Positions 15,832 to 23,973 of a DNA stretch of 64,000 nucleotides are shown here, one piece after another. The notes beneath the pieces were generated by a model. That model was not told where the DNA came from. It made no database searches and was given only the letters and a program-made list of their open reading frames with translations. This DNA comes from Altererythrobacter sp. TH136 (GTDB taxonomy: Bacteria > Pseudomonadota > Alphaproteobacteria > Sphingomonadales > Sphingomonadaceae). The DNA lies in NCBI RefSeq assembly GCF_007065885.1, contig NZ_CP041409.1:682001-746000 (forward strand), in the 5' to 3' direction. The first letter of the stretch is position 1. Every line of letters starts with the position of its first letter. The translations under genes and the position numbers were made by a program.

Positions 15832-15950
15832 CCTCCAGAGACCCGGGCGCGCCCCAGGTTGCATCAGTTGTGCGGCGACTTGCCAGGGGTAAACGGCACT
15901 AGAAAGCGCTGCTCACAGCCAATCCGCGCAGCACTTCGCGGCCTAACGGC

Positions 15951-17156
15951 TTAGCGTAGGCTCACCACATTGTCGGTGGCGCGCGGATCCACCCGATCGC
16001 CGCGATAGAGGCTCGCCATCGGCTCATCTTCGACGATGATCTGTTCGGCATTCCCGAAGCCGTTGAAGCCGGTCTTCATCGCCGCGCCGTACGCACCCAG
16101 CATGCCGATCTCGATGTAATCGCCAGCCTGGATGTCGGCCGGTAGCATGAAGGGCCCCTTCATGTAATCGGCATCGTCGCAGGTCGGACCATAGAACGAA
16201 AACTCGGCCAACGGCTGCGTCAGGTCATCCTCAAGCGCGTTCACGGGGAACCGCCAATCGATGTGCGCGGCATCGAACAGCGCACCATAGGCGCCATCGT
16301 TGATGTAGAGTTCGTCCCCACGGCGCTTCTCCACTCGCACGACGAGCGATGAATACTCTGCGCACAGCGCGCGGCCGGGCTCGCACCACAGTTCGGCGTT
16401 GTAGGCGATCGGCAGCGCCTCGAAGTGGCGGTGGATGATCGCGAAGTAATCTTCCAGCGGGGGCGGCTCCATGCCGGGGTAATCGCTCGGAAAGCCTCCG
16501 CCGACATCGACCACGTCGATCACGACCGAAGCTTCGGCCACGGCGGCGCGCACGCGCTCCAGCGCCTGCACATAGGCAAACGGCGTCATCGCCTGGCTGC
16601 CGACGTGGAAGCACACACCCAGCCAGTCACAATGCTGGCGAGTCGCCTGCAGCAGTTCGGCCGCATCGGCGAGATCACAGCCGAACTTCGCGGCCAGGCT
16701 GAGTTCCGAGTATTCCGAGGACACCCGCAGGCGCACCAGCAACCGCAGGTCGGTCGCGCCGGTGCCGTCGGGATGTGCCGTTGCCGACACGATCTTTTCC
16801 AACTCCTCGACCGTGTCGAGGCTGAAGGTCTTCACCCGGTGTTCGAAGTACGCTTCGCGGATTGCGCGCGCCGTCTTGACCGGATGCATGAAGCATAGCT
16901 CGGCATCCGGCAGAGCCTCCCGCACCAGGCGCACTTCGGCGATCGACGCGACGTCGAAGTGCGTGATCCCTGCGCCCCACAGCACGCGCAAGAGGTCAGG
17001 CGAAGGATTCGCCTTCACGGCGTAGAGCGACTTGCCCGGAAACTTCTCTGCGAAGAAACGGGCCGCGCGCGCCGCTGCGTGCGGGCGGTTCAAAATGACC
17101 GGTTCGTCCGGCGCGAGGGCGCGAACTACAGACCGTGCGTCAGGATGATGGTGCAA
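15951..17156 (-). CDS. Ornithine decarboxylase, PLP fold III
   Basis: Produces putrescine from ornithine. Of the two eukaryote-type decarboxylases here, this one has the ODC hallmarks: YAVKANPSP with PLP Lys48, FDVASIAEVRLV, HPVKTARAIREA, a glycine-rich VVDVGGGFPSDYPG, EPGRALCAE, and the catalytic-loop cysteine in FYGPTCDDADYM. The N-terminus has no clear ATG. TTG 17154-17156 begins HHHPDARSVV and has GGGGG 9 bases upstream, giving 401 residues. It is last in the polyamine cluster, and a 165-bp leader separates it from nspC, so it may have its own promoter. An arginine or lysine relative is possible but less likely. Confidence 0.88.
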   Translation of the reverse strand: MHHHPDARSVVRALAPDEPVILNRPHAAARAARFFAEKFPGKSLYAVKANPSPDLLRVLWGAGITHFDVASIAEVRLVREALPDAELCFMHPVKTARAIREAYFEHRVKTFSLDTVEELEKIVSATAHPDGTGATDLRLLVRLRVSSEYSELSLAAKFGCDLADAAELLQATRQHCDWLGVCFHVGSQAMTPFAYVQALERVRAAVAEASVVIDVVDVGGGFPSDYPGMEPPPLEDYFAIIHRHFEALPIAYNAELWCEPGRALCAEYSSLVVRVEKRRGDELYINDGAYGALFDAAHIDWRFPVNALEDDLTQPLAEFSFYGPTCDDADYMKGPFMLPADIQAGDYIEIGMLGAYGAAMKTGFNGFGNAEQIIVEDEPMASLYRGDRVDPRATDNVVSLR

Positions 17157-17234
17157 CTCAAGGGACCCCCAAACGGTAAGTTTGAACGAGGCAGCCTTGC
17201 GGTTAAGGAAGTCCCCTTGGGGCTGCGGAGGGCG

Positions 17235-17262
17235 CGTATATAAGGCCCGGCGTGAACCGCAA
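17235..17262 (-). promoter_or_regulatory. Candidate promoter and structured leader of ornithine decarboxylase
   Basis: On the minus strand TTGCGG (17262-17257), 16 bases, then TATACG (17240-17235) inside TTATATACG. The leader of about 75 bases contains CCCC-AA-GGGG and CAAAC-TTACC-GTTTG hairpins, the latter touching the GGGGG ribosome site. Alphaproteobacterial ODC genes can carry an Rfam speF leader; whether this is one cannot be judged by eye. Confidence 0.4.
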
Positions 17263-17321
17263 GTGAAAATCCGGTCCCGCGACAACAACCCCCGGCGCGA
17301 TCGGACGGCGGTAAGGCGCGG

Positions 17322-18494
17322 TCAGCTGAGCCGATCGCGGAAATCCTCATAGCCGAAGCTGCGTATTTGCTCGAGCGCGTCAGTGTCGCTGTCCCACAAC
17401 CAGATGGAAGGCAGCTGCACCCCATTGAAAGTGTTCGTCTTTACCATCGAGTAGTGCGCCTGATCGAGAAACGCGAAGCGCTCGCCAGGCTCGTTCGGCA
17501 CCGACAAGCGATAGTCGCCGATGACATCCCCCGCGAGGCAGGATGGCCCTCCCAGGCGGACCGGTTCACCCTCGCCCGCCTCGTTCAGCATCGCCGGGCG
17601 ATACGGCGCTTCGATGACATCGGGCATGTGGCAGGTCGCGGAAATGTCGGTGATCGCCACGGGCAGGCCGTTCCAGTGCGAATCGAGGATCGTGCCGACC
17701 AGGATGCCGGCATCGAGCGCTACCGCCTCGCCCGGCTCAAGGTAGATTTCCGCGTCAGTATCGTCTTTCGCGTCCTTCAGGAATTCGATCAGTTCTTCGC
17801 GTTGGTAATCCGAGCGAGTGATATGATGGCCGCCGCCCATGTTGATCCACTTGAGATCGCCGAAATAGGGCTCGATCTGGTCAAACACGGTGTCCCACGT
17901 GCGGCGCAGAGGTTCGAAATCCTGCTCGCACAGGTTGTGGAAATGGATACCGTCGACCTGCTCCATGATCTCGGGCGTCAACTGGTCCAGCGGGAAGCCG
18001 AGCCGGCTGCCGGGCGAGGACGGATCGTAGCGCGGCACCTCGCCGCACGGGCAAAGCGGATTGATCCGCAAGCCCACATCGAAGTCCTGCCCCGCGGCAC
18101 GCGCTGCGTCGAGGACCGGGCGAAAGCGTTCGAGCTGTCCGGGCGAATTGAAGATCACGTGATCTGACAGGCGGCAGACCTCCGCCAACTCGTCGGGTTT
18201 GTAGGCGGCGCAATAGGTGGCGATCTCGCCATCGTAGAATTCGCTCGCCAGCCGCGCTTCCCACAAGCCGCTGGTGCAGACACCGTCCAGGTACTCGCCG
18301 ATGATCGGGGCGACCGACCACATGCTGAAAGCCTTCAGTGCCGCAAGCACCTTGATGTCGGCGGCGTCGCGCACATCGGCAAGGATTTGCAGATTGGCGC
18401 GCAGCCTGGCGGCATCGACCACGAACGCAGGTGAGTCCACGCGTTGCAGGTCGAAGCGCGCAAACGCCCCCGGATCGCCGGCCCTGGTTTCCAT
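17322..18494 (-). CDS. nspC: Carboxynorspermidine decarboxylase
   Basis: PLP enzyme that decarboxylates carboxyspermidine or carboxynorspermidine, the last step of the alternative spermidine route. The 390 residues include VLAALKAFSMWSV with PLP Lys54, FNSPGQLERF, GLRINPLCPCGEVPRYDP, GIHFHNLCEQ, WINMGGGHHITR and YLEPGEAVALDAG, all typical of the NspC family and different from ornithine or diaminopimelate decarboxylases. The ATG overlaps the TGA of the preceding frameshifted gene (TGATG). The dehydrogenase partner lies two genes upstream. Confidence 0.93.
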   Translation of the reverse strand: METRAGDPGAFARFDLQRVDSPAFVVDAARLRANLQILADVRDAADIKVLAALKAFSMWSVAPIIGEYLDGVCTSGLWEARLASEFYDGEIATYCAAYKPDELAEVCRLSDHVIFNSPGQLERFRPVLDAARAAGQDFDVGLRINPLCPCGEVPRYDPSSPGSRLGFPLDQLTPEIMEQVDGIHFHNLCEQDFEPLRRTWDTVFDQIEPYFGDLKWINMGGGHHITRSDYQREELIEFLKDAKDDTDAEIYLEPGEAVALDAGILVGTILDSHWNGLPVAITDISATCHMPDVIEAPYRPAMLNEAGEGEPVRLGGPSCLAGDVIGDYRLSVPNEPGERFAFLDQAHYSMVKTNTFNGVQLPSIWLWDSDTDALEQIRSFGYEDFRDRLS

Positions 18495-18918
18495 CAGATG
18501 CCGAACCTCACGTTGCCGCCCGCGTCGATCGCGAACCCAGGGTTGTAAGCGATTTCCCACGCATGGTCGTCGGGGTCGGCGACGTAGCCGCGCAGACCTC
18601 CGATCGGTGGTTCGTCAGCGGGCCGCAGGACAAGCCCGCCCGCTGCCACCAGGTTGCTCATCAAAGGCTCGACCTCCTCGCGCGAGCGGACGTTGTGCGC
18701 CAGCGCGAATGCGCCGGGTCGGTCGAGGCCGCCTCGGCCCATGTCCCGTTCCAGCGCCCCCTCTCAAATGTCCCCAGGATGATCCCGCCAAGCTGGTAGA
18801 AGATGATCTCCTCGTTCTCGAACGCGGGCGTCCACCCGAACCCGTCGGTGTAGAACCGCCGCGACCGTGCGAGGTCGCGCGTACCAAGAGTGACCAGGGA
18901 GAGGCGCTGCTCGGCCAC
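18494..18918 (-). pseudogene. Glyoxalase/VOC-fold gene with a 1-base frameshift
   Basis: Two frames together make one VOC-fold protein of about 141 residues. The first frame starts at GTG 18916-18918 and reads LVTLGTRDLARSRRFYTDGF through GGIILGTFERG. The second continues ALERD-MGRGGLDRPGAFAL to HAWEIAYNPGF at TGA 18494-18496. The join is a run of five G on the minus strand (18761-18757); one more G, or a -1 slip there, restores the frame. Left as is, translation stops near 18661. It sits 2 bp after the dehydrogenase and overlaps nspC, so it is an integral part of the operon. Sequencing error, recent mutation and programmed slippage are all open. The role in the pathway is unknown. Confidence 0.85.
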
Positions 18919-18920
18919 GG

Positions 18921-20132
18921 TCAGAATTCGACCGGTCCGTTCAGTTCCTCGACCGTCCACGGCAGCCCGTCCGAATTGAGCATCTCCATGAATGGATCGG
19001 GGTCCATCTCTTCCATGTTGAACACGCCGTCCCCGGCCCACTTGCCCGTCACCACCATTGCGCTGCCGATCATGGCCGGCACGCCGGTGGTGTAGCTGAC
19101 CGCCTGATTGCCGGTCTCTTCGTAAGCCGCTTCATGACTGCAGATGTTCTTGATGTAGAATGTTTTCTCGCCCGACCCGTCGAGCGCCTCACCGGTGGCG
19201 ATGACGCCGATGTTGGTATTGCCCTTGGTGGTTTCGCCCAGTGACTCTGGCTTGGGCAGCACCGCGGCGAGGAACTGCAGCGGGATGATCTCCTTGCCCT
19301 GGTAGCGGATCGGCTCGATCGAGGTCATGCCGACGTTCTGCAGCACGGTCAGGTGCGTGATGTAGGCATCGCCGAAAGTCATCCAGAACCGCGCCCGCTC
19401 CAGTTCAGGGACGAACTTCGCCAGGCTTTCCAGCTCTTCATGATACATCAGGTAGGCGTTCTTCTTGCCTACCGCCTCGAAATCGAACTCGGTTTTCACC
19501 TGCATCGCCGGGGTTTCGACCCACTCGCCGTTCTCCCAGTGGCGAGCCGGCGCGGTGACCTCGCGGATGTTGATCTCAGGATTGAAGTTGGTCGCGAAGT
19601 GCTGGCCGTGATCGCCGCCGTTGCAATCGAGGATGTCGAGCTGACGGATGGTCTTCAGCTTGTGCTTCTTGAGCCACATGGTGAACACGCTGGTCACACC
19701 CGGGTCGAAGCCCGAGCCGAGCAGCGCCATCAGCCCGGCCTGCTTGAAGCGGTCGTGGTAGGCCCACTGCCACTTGTATTCAAACTTGGCCTCGTCCTTG
19801 GGCTCGTAGTTCGCGGTGTCGAGGTAGTTGACGCCCGCTTCCAGGCAGGCGTCCATGATCGGCAGGTCCTGGTACGGCAGCGCCAGATTGACCACCAGGC
19901 TGGGCTGCACCTTGCGGATCAGGTTGACCATCGCCGGCACCTCTTCGGCATCGATCGAATAGGTCTGGACGTCGCGGCCGGTGCGCTGCGTCACGCTGGC
20001 CGCGATCGCGTCACACTTCGATTTGGTGCGGCTGGCGAGATGGATAGCGGAGAAGATTTCGGCATTCATCGCCATCTTGTGGACGCAGACCGAGCTGACC
20101 CCACCCGCACCGATTACCAGGACTGTCGACAT
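18921..20132 (-). CDS. Carboxynorspermidine (carboxyspermidine) dehydrogenase
   Basis: A saccharopine-dehydrogenase-like protein that reductively joins putrescine or diaminopropane with aspartate semialdehyde to give carboxyspermidine or carboxynorspermidine. The 403 residues begin with the nucleotide-binding MSTVLVIGAGGVSSVCVHK. LDTANYEPKDEAKFEYKWQW and LLGSGFDPGVTSVFTMW follow, and the C-terminus has YTTGVPAMIGSAMVVTGKW. The neighbouring decarboxylase rules out a lysine-catabolic saccharopine role. It is the first gene of the minus-strand polyamine cluster. Confidence 0.92.
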   Translation of the reverse strand: MSTVLVIGAGGVSSVCVHKMAMNAEIFSAIHLASRTKSKCDAIAASVTQRTGRDVQTYSIDAEEVPAMVNLIRKVQPSLVVNLALPYQDLPIMDACLEAGVNYLDTANYEPKDEAKFEYKWQWAYHDRFKQAGLMALLGSGFDPGVTSVFTMWLKKHKLKTIRQLDILDCNGGDHGQHFATNFNPEINIREVTAPARHWENGEWVETPAMQVKTEFDFEAVGKKNAYLMYHEELESLAKFVPELERARFWMTFGDAYITHLTVLQNVGMTSIEPIRYQGKEIIPLQFLAAVLPKPESLGETTKGNTNIGVIATGEALDGSGEKTFYIKNICSHEAAYEETGNQAVSYTTGVPAMIGSAMVVTGKWAGDGVFNMEEMDPDPFMEMLNSDGLPWTVEELNGPVEF

Positions 20133-20196
20133 GAAAACTCCAAACTTTCTTGGCGCGCCGATTGGCGTCGAATGGCGAACGCACTAGTCGGCGGGA

Positions 20197-21168
20197 ATGT
20201 TTCGCGAAACCCCCGCCGACCACCTGCGCATGCCTGACAGAGCGGGCGTACTGCGCGCGGCCGAGAAAATCAGGGCCATCCTTCCGCCCACCCCTTTGCT
20301 GCCGCTGGAAGTGAACGGAACACGGTTGTGGGCCAAGGCCGAGAACCTGCAGCCGATCGGCGCCTTCAAGATTCGTGGCGGATGGCACCGGCTAACCGAC
20401 ATGACGCCAGAGGAACGCGCCCGCGGGGTGATCGCCGTCTCCAGCGGAAACCACGCACAGGGGATTGCGTGGGCTGCGCGCGAACTCGGGGTTCGGGCCA
20501 CGATCGTGATGCCGCATAACGCACCGCAGGTGAAACTCGACGCCACCCGCGCGCTGGGAGCCGAGGTCGTGCTTTACGAACGCCCGCGGGAAGATCGCGA
20601 CGCGGTCGCGGCCCGCCTGGTCGAGGAACGCGGGGCGGTGCTCGCCCATGCGTTTGGCGATCCGTGGGTGATCGAGGGCCAGGGCAGCGCCGGCGTCGAG
20701 ATCATGGAGCAGCTGGGCCGCCAGCCTTCCCGCATCGTCGCGCCTTGCGGCGGCGGTGGTCTTGCTGCGGGGCTGGCCCTGGCATGTCCTGACAGCGCGA
20801 TCGTGCCGGTTGAACCGGAAGGGTGGGACACCGTCGGCCAGTCGCTGGCCGAAGGAAAGGTTCGCGCCATCAGTAGCGGTCCGGTCACGGTGTGTGACGC
20901 CTTGCAGCCGCCGGCGACCAAACAGATCAATCTCGCCGTGCTGTCCGGCCGGTCCGATCCCGGGGTGACGGTCACCGACGCCGAAGTGCGCGAGGCCCAG
21001 CGGTTCGCCTTTGCGAAGCTCAAGCTGGTGGTCGAACCCGGCGGCGCGGCGGCGCTGGCTGCGGCACTCGCGGGCAAGGTGATGCTGGACGCGCACACGG
21101 TGATCATGCTCACTGGCGGCAACACGGACGCGGATTCATTCGCGAAGGTCATCACCCACGCCGATTGA
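20197..21168 (+). CDS. PLP-dependent serine/threonine dehydratase-like enzyme
   Basis: A fold-type II PLP enzyme of 323 residues. The PLP lysine is Lys58 in IGAFKIRGG; SSGNHAQGIAWAAR and the phosphate-binding CGGGGLAAGLAL are clear. There is no C-terminal ACT regulatory domain, so it resembles catabolic threonine/serine dehydratases or serine racemase rather than biosynthetic IlvA. The start may be ATG 20197 or ATG 20230; neither has a well-placed ribosome site. It diverges from the polyamine operon. Confidence 0.85.
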   Translation: MFRETPADHLRMPDRAGVLRAAEKIRAILPPTPLLPLEVNGTRLWAKAENLQPIGAFKIRGGWHRLTDMTPEERARGVIAVSSGNHAQGIAWAARELGVRATIVMPHNAPQVKLDATRALGAEVVLYERPREDRDAVAARLVEERGAVLAHAFGDPWVIEGQGSAGVEIMEQLGRQPSRIVAPCGGGGLAAGLALACPDSAIVPVEPEGWDTVGQSLAEGKVRAISSGPVTVCDALQPPATKQINLAVLSGRSDPGVTVTDAEVREAQRFAFAKLKLVVEPGGAAALAAALAGKVMLDAHTVIMLTGGNTDADSFAKVITHAD

Positions 21169-21234
21169 CGGCGATTTGACATGCACGTCTGCCCGGCGCA
21201 CGTTCGCAGCCGGGACGATGATGGGGGAAATTGA

Positions 21235-21681
21235 ATGCAGGCACAGATGCTCGCGCCCGCGGCAGTGTTGATCGCGTGGACGCTGATCATGCTGGTGTGG
21301 ATGGCCGCGACCCGGCTACCGGCACTCCGCCGGATCGGCGGGCTCAAGAATGCCAAGCCTGGAGGGCGGGGACAGGATCTGGAAGGAGTCGTGGACGACC
21401 GGATCAACTGGAAAGCCCATAACTATTCCCACCTCGTCGAACAACCGACGCTGTTCTACGCCGTGTCGCTGATCATCGCGCTGCTTGGACCCAATCCGAC
21501 CATGGTTCTGGTGGCCTGGATCTATGTCGCGATCCGCATCGTGCACTCGATCTGGCAGGCGACCGTCAACGTGGTGTCAGTGCGTTTCCTGCTGTTCATG
21601 CTGTCGACGCTGGCGCTGGTAGTCCTGGCGATCCGTGCGCTTGCGCTGACGCTGTTCGCCGATCCGATGGTGATCCAGTGA
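21235..21681 (+). CDS. MAPEG family membrane protein (first of a pair)
   Basis: A 148-residue protein with about four membrane helices. The MAPEG family covers glutathione-linked and other small membrane enzymes. The family-type central segment WKAHNYSHLVEQPTLFYAVSLIIAL has an Asn and Glu in the second helix, followed by WIYVAIRIVHSIWQATVN. It overlaps the next gene (GTGA), which is a paralogue. Substrates of bacterial members are mostly unknown. Confidence 0.85.
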   Translation: MQAQMLAPAAVLIAWTLIMLVWMAATRLPALRRIGGLKNAKPGGRGQDLEGVVDDRINWKAHNYSHLVEQPTLFYAVSLIIALLGPNPTMVLVAWIYVAIRIVHSIWQATVNVVSVRFLLFMLSTLALVVLAIRALALTLFADPMVIQ

Positions 21682-22112
21682 TCGGGGCCGATATTCTCCA
21701 GCCCATCGTCGCGCTGCTCGCATGGACGATGGTGATGTGGCTGTGGATGTACGCCACCCGGATTCCCGCGATCAACCGGCTGCCCAAGGACGGCGGCCCT
21801 AACGCCGACGTCGGCTGGACCGGCGCCAAGCTCGACGGTCTGCTAACCCCGGACATCCAGTGGAAGGCGCATAATTACAATCACCTGCACGAAGCGCCGA
21901 CGCTGTTCTACGCGGTGGCGCTCGTGCTCGCGTTCGTTGGACAAGGTGACGGCCTGAACGCGACGCTGGCATGGATTTACGTCGCGCTGCGTGTGCTCCA
22001 CTCGCTGTGGCAGGCCACGGTCAACAAGGTGATGGGCCGGTTCCTGCTGTTCTCGCTGTCGAGCTTCGTGCTCATCTGGTTGATCATCAGGGCAGCGTTG
22101 GCGGTGTTCTGA
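21678..22112 (+). CDS. MAPEG family membrane protein (second of a pair)
   Basis: A 144-residue paralogue of the preceding gene, with the same WKAHNYNHLHEAPTLFYAVA core and WIYVALRVLHSLWQATVN. It starts at GTG 21678, overlapping the stop of its neighbour, so the two proteins are probably made together and may form mixed trimers, since MAPEG proteins are trimeric. It converges on trxB; a strong hairpin follows at once. Confidence 0.85.
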   Translation: MIGADILQPIVALLAWTMVMWLWMYATRIPAINRLPKDGGPNADVGWTGAKLDGLLTPDIQWKAHNYNHLHEAPTLFYAVALVLAFVGQGDGLNATLAWIYVALRVLHSLWQATVNKVMGRFLLFSLSSFVLIWLIIRAALAVF

Positions 22113-22117
22113 AAATG

Positions 22118-22138
22118 GCGGCGGAGCTACTCCGCCGC
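22118..22138 (-). terminator. Intrinsic terminator of trxB with its stop codon in the loop
   Basis: GCGGCGGAG (22118-22126) and CTCCGCCGC (22130-22138) form a perfect 9-bp stem. The three-base loop is the trxB stop codon. On the minus strand the stem is followed by CATTTTC. It also separates the convergent MAPEG gene, but no T-run follows on the plus strand. Confidence 0.7.
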
Positions 22139-23113
22139 TTCGGCTGCCTCGGCGTGGCCATGCAGATCGATCGACAATCCTGACACGAACCGCTCGGCAT
22201 CCAGCGCGGCCATGCACCCGGTGCCGGCGGCGGTCACCGCCTGCCGATACGTATGGTCCATCACGTCGCCGCACGCGAACACGCCCGGGATCGCCGTCTT
22301 GGGCGTGCCCGGCTCGACGATCAGGTAACCGCCCTCGTCAACGGGAAGCTGCCCCTTGAACAGTTCGGTCGAGGGGGCGTGGCCGATTGCGACGAAGGCG
22401 CCATCGCAATGGAACTTGCTCAGTTGTCCAGTTACGCGGTCCTTCAGCGACAGGTGAGTCAAGCCGCCGGCCAGCGGATCGCCTTCGAACCCTTCGACCA
22501 CCTGGTTCCACAAAACGGTGATCTTGGGATGGTTGAACAGGCGATCCTGCAGGATGCGCTCGGCCCGCAGGGAGTCGCGCCTGTGAATCAGCGTCACATC
22601 GTCGGAATGGTTGGTGAGGTATAGCGCCTCCTCGACAGCGGTGTTGCCGCCGCCGATCACCGCAACCTTCTTGCCGCGGTAGAAGAATCCATCGCACGTA
22701 GCGCAAGCGGATACGCCCTTGCCGCCCAGTTCCATCTCGCCGGGCACGCCCAGCCACTTGGCCTGCGCGCCGGTCGCGATGACCAGCGTGTCGCCTTCGT
22801 AGATGTCGCCGCTGTCGCCATAGGCGCGGAAGGGGGAGCCGCCTTCCAGATCGACCCGGACGATGGTGTCCCACATCATCCGAGTGCCAACGTGCTCTGC
22901 CTGGGCCTGCATCTCCTGCATCAGCCACGGGCCCTGAACCACGTCGCGGAAGCCGGGATAGTTCTCGACATCGGTGGTGATGGTCAACTGCCCGCCGGGC
23001 TGGAGGCCCTGCACCACGATCGGCTCCATCATTGCGCGCGCGCCATAGATCGCGGCCGACAGCCCTGCCGGGCCCGAACCGATGATGAGCATGCGCGTCT
23101 TGTGGGTAGCCAT
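22127..23113 (-). CDS. trxB: Thioredoxin reductase
   Basis: FAD enzyme that reduces thioredoxin with NADPH. The 328 residues show the FAD motif IIGSGPAGLSAAIYGARA, the redox pair Cys137 and Cys140 in ACATCDGFF, the NADPH motif VIGGGNTAVEEALYL and the late FACGDVMDHTYRQAVTAAG. The ATG has CGGAGGAAACG upstream. It ends inside a terminator hairpin. The C-terminal tail is rich in Ala, Glu and His, which is harmless variation. Confidence 0.96.
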   Translation of the reverse strand: MATHKTRMLIIGSGPAGLSAAIYGARAMMEPIVVQGLQPGGQLTITTDVENYPGFRDVVQGPWLMQEMQAQAEHVGTRMMWDTIVRVDLEGGSPFRAYGDSGDIYEGDTLVIATGAQAKWLGVPGEMELGGKGVSACATCDGFFYRGKKVAVIGGGNTAVEEALYLTNHSDDVTLIHRRDSLRAERILQDRLFNHPKITVLWNQVVEGFEGDPLAGGLTHLSLKDRVTGQLSKFHCDGAFVAIGHAPSTELFKGQLPVDEGGYLIVEPGTPKTAIPGVFACGDVMDHTYRQAVTAAGTGCMAALDAERFVSGLSIDLHGHAEAAEAAE

Positions 23114-23165
23114 CGTTTCCTCCGTCTTGCCGGGCCAGATAGGGGCGCGGCGGCGGGAAATCGAG

Positions 23166-23936
23166 TCAGGCGACGAACTTGTCCCGCAGGTTCATGCGTA
23201 GCGTGTCGTCGACTCCAACGGCCTGATTCAGCCAATCGTCGAGCGAACCGTGCGTCTGACGCGCCACCAAGTGAAAGCGCGCGAAGTAATCCTCGTGCAC
23301 GTCGAGCATCGCGCGGACCGACGCCTCGTCCATGGTCCGGCCGAGCCGCTTCTCCATCACCGGGATCGATTGCGCGCGCAGAATGTGGAACGTCGGCGAT
23401 TCGTTGGTGAGCAGGAATTCGCGCACCTGATCGTCTTCCGACACGCCGACGATGTGCAGCAGCAGCGTCACCGCCATGCCGGTGCGATCCTTGCCCGCGA
23501 AGCAGTGCACCAGGCTGGCTCCGTCGCGGTCTGCCAGCGCGTGCAGATAGCGTCCGAACATCGCCTGCATCGCCGGGTTTTCAGGCATCCGCGTATACAC
23601 CTGAAGCATGCGGTCGCGCGCGTAATCGGCGGTCGTGACTTCGGGACCGATGTCCATGTGCGGCGGGCTGGAGGTCGTCGACCCATCATGCGCGACGACT
23701 TCGCCCGCCCAGCCTTCGTGGCGGCGGCAAGGATGCATCTCGCGCTCGGCGATGCCGCGCAGATCGATCACCGTGCGGATGTCGAGCGCGGCCAGCTCTG
23801 CAAGATCTCCATCGGTCGCCGCGACATGCTGGCCGGAGCGGTAGAGCACCCCGCGGCGGACCTTGCCGCCGGCGGCAGAATAGCCGCCATAGTCGCGGAA
23901 ATTGTGGATGCCTTGAAAGTTGGGGGCCTGGGTCAT
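23166..23936 (-). CDS. Tyrosine-type protein phosphatase, lipid phosphatase-like
   Basis: A 256-residue cysteine-based phosphatase. The active loop is VHCFAGKDRTG with nucleophile Cys145; the CxxGKDRTG form is typical of the bacterial group that includes Mycobacterium PtpB-like and phosphoinositide phosphatases. The N-terminal NFQGIHNFRDYGGY and RRGVLYRSGQ are also family features. The substrate may be phosphotyrosine or a phospholipid. It lies 52 bp upstream of trxB on the same strand. Confidence 0.9.
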   Translation of the reverse strand: MTQAPNFQGIHNFRDYGGYSAAGGKVRRGVLYRSGQHVAATDGDLAELAALDIRTVIDLRGIAEREMHPCRRHEGWAGEVVAHDGSTTSSPPHMDIGPEVTTADYARDRMLQVYTRMPENPAMQAMFGRYLHALADRDGASLVHCFAGKDRTGMAVTLLLHIVGVSEDDQVREFLLTNESPTFHILRAQSIPVMEKRLGRTMDEASVRAMLDVHEDYFARFHLVARQTHGSLDDWLNQAVGVDDTLRMNLRDKFVA

Positions 23937-23973
23937 GACACGCCCCTGCCAGCGACTAATACGGCAGGCAAGC

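Noticed and set aside
23114-23165. Heat-shock (RpoH) promoter for trxB
   Set aside because: CCTATCTGG resembles the -10 box but no CTTG-type -35 box is found at the right distance.
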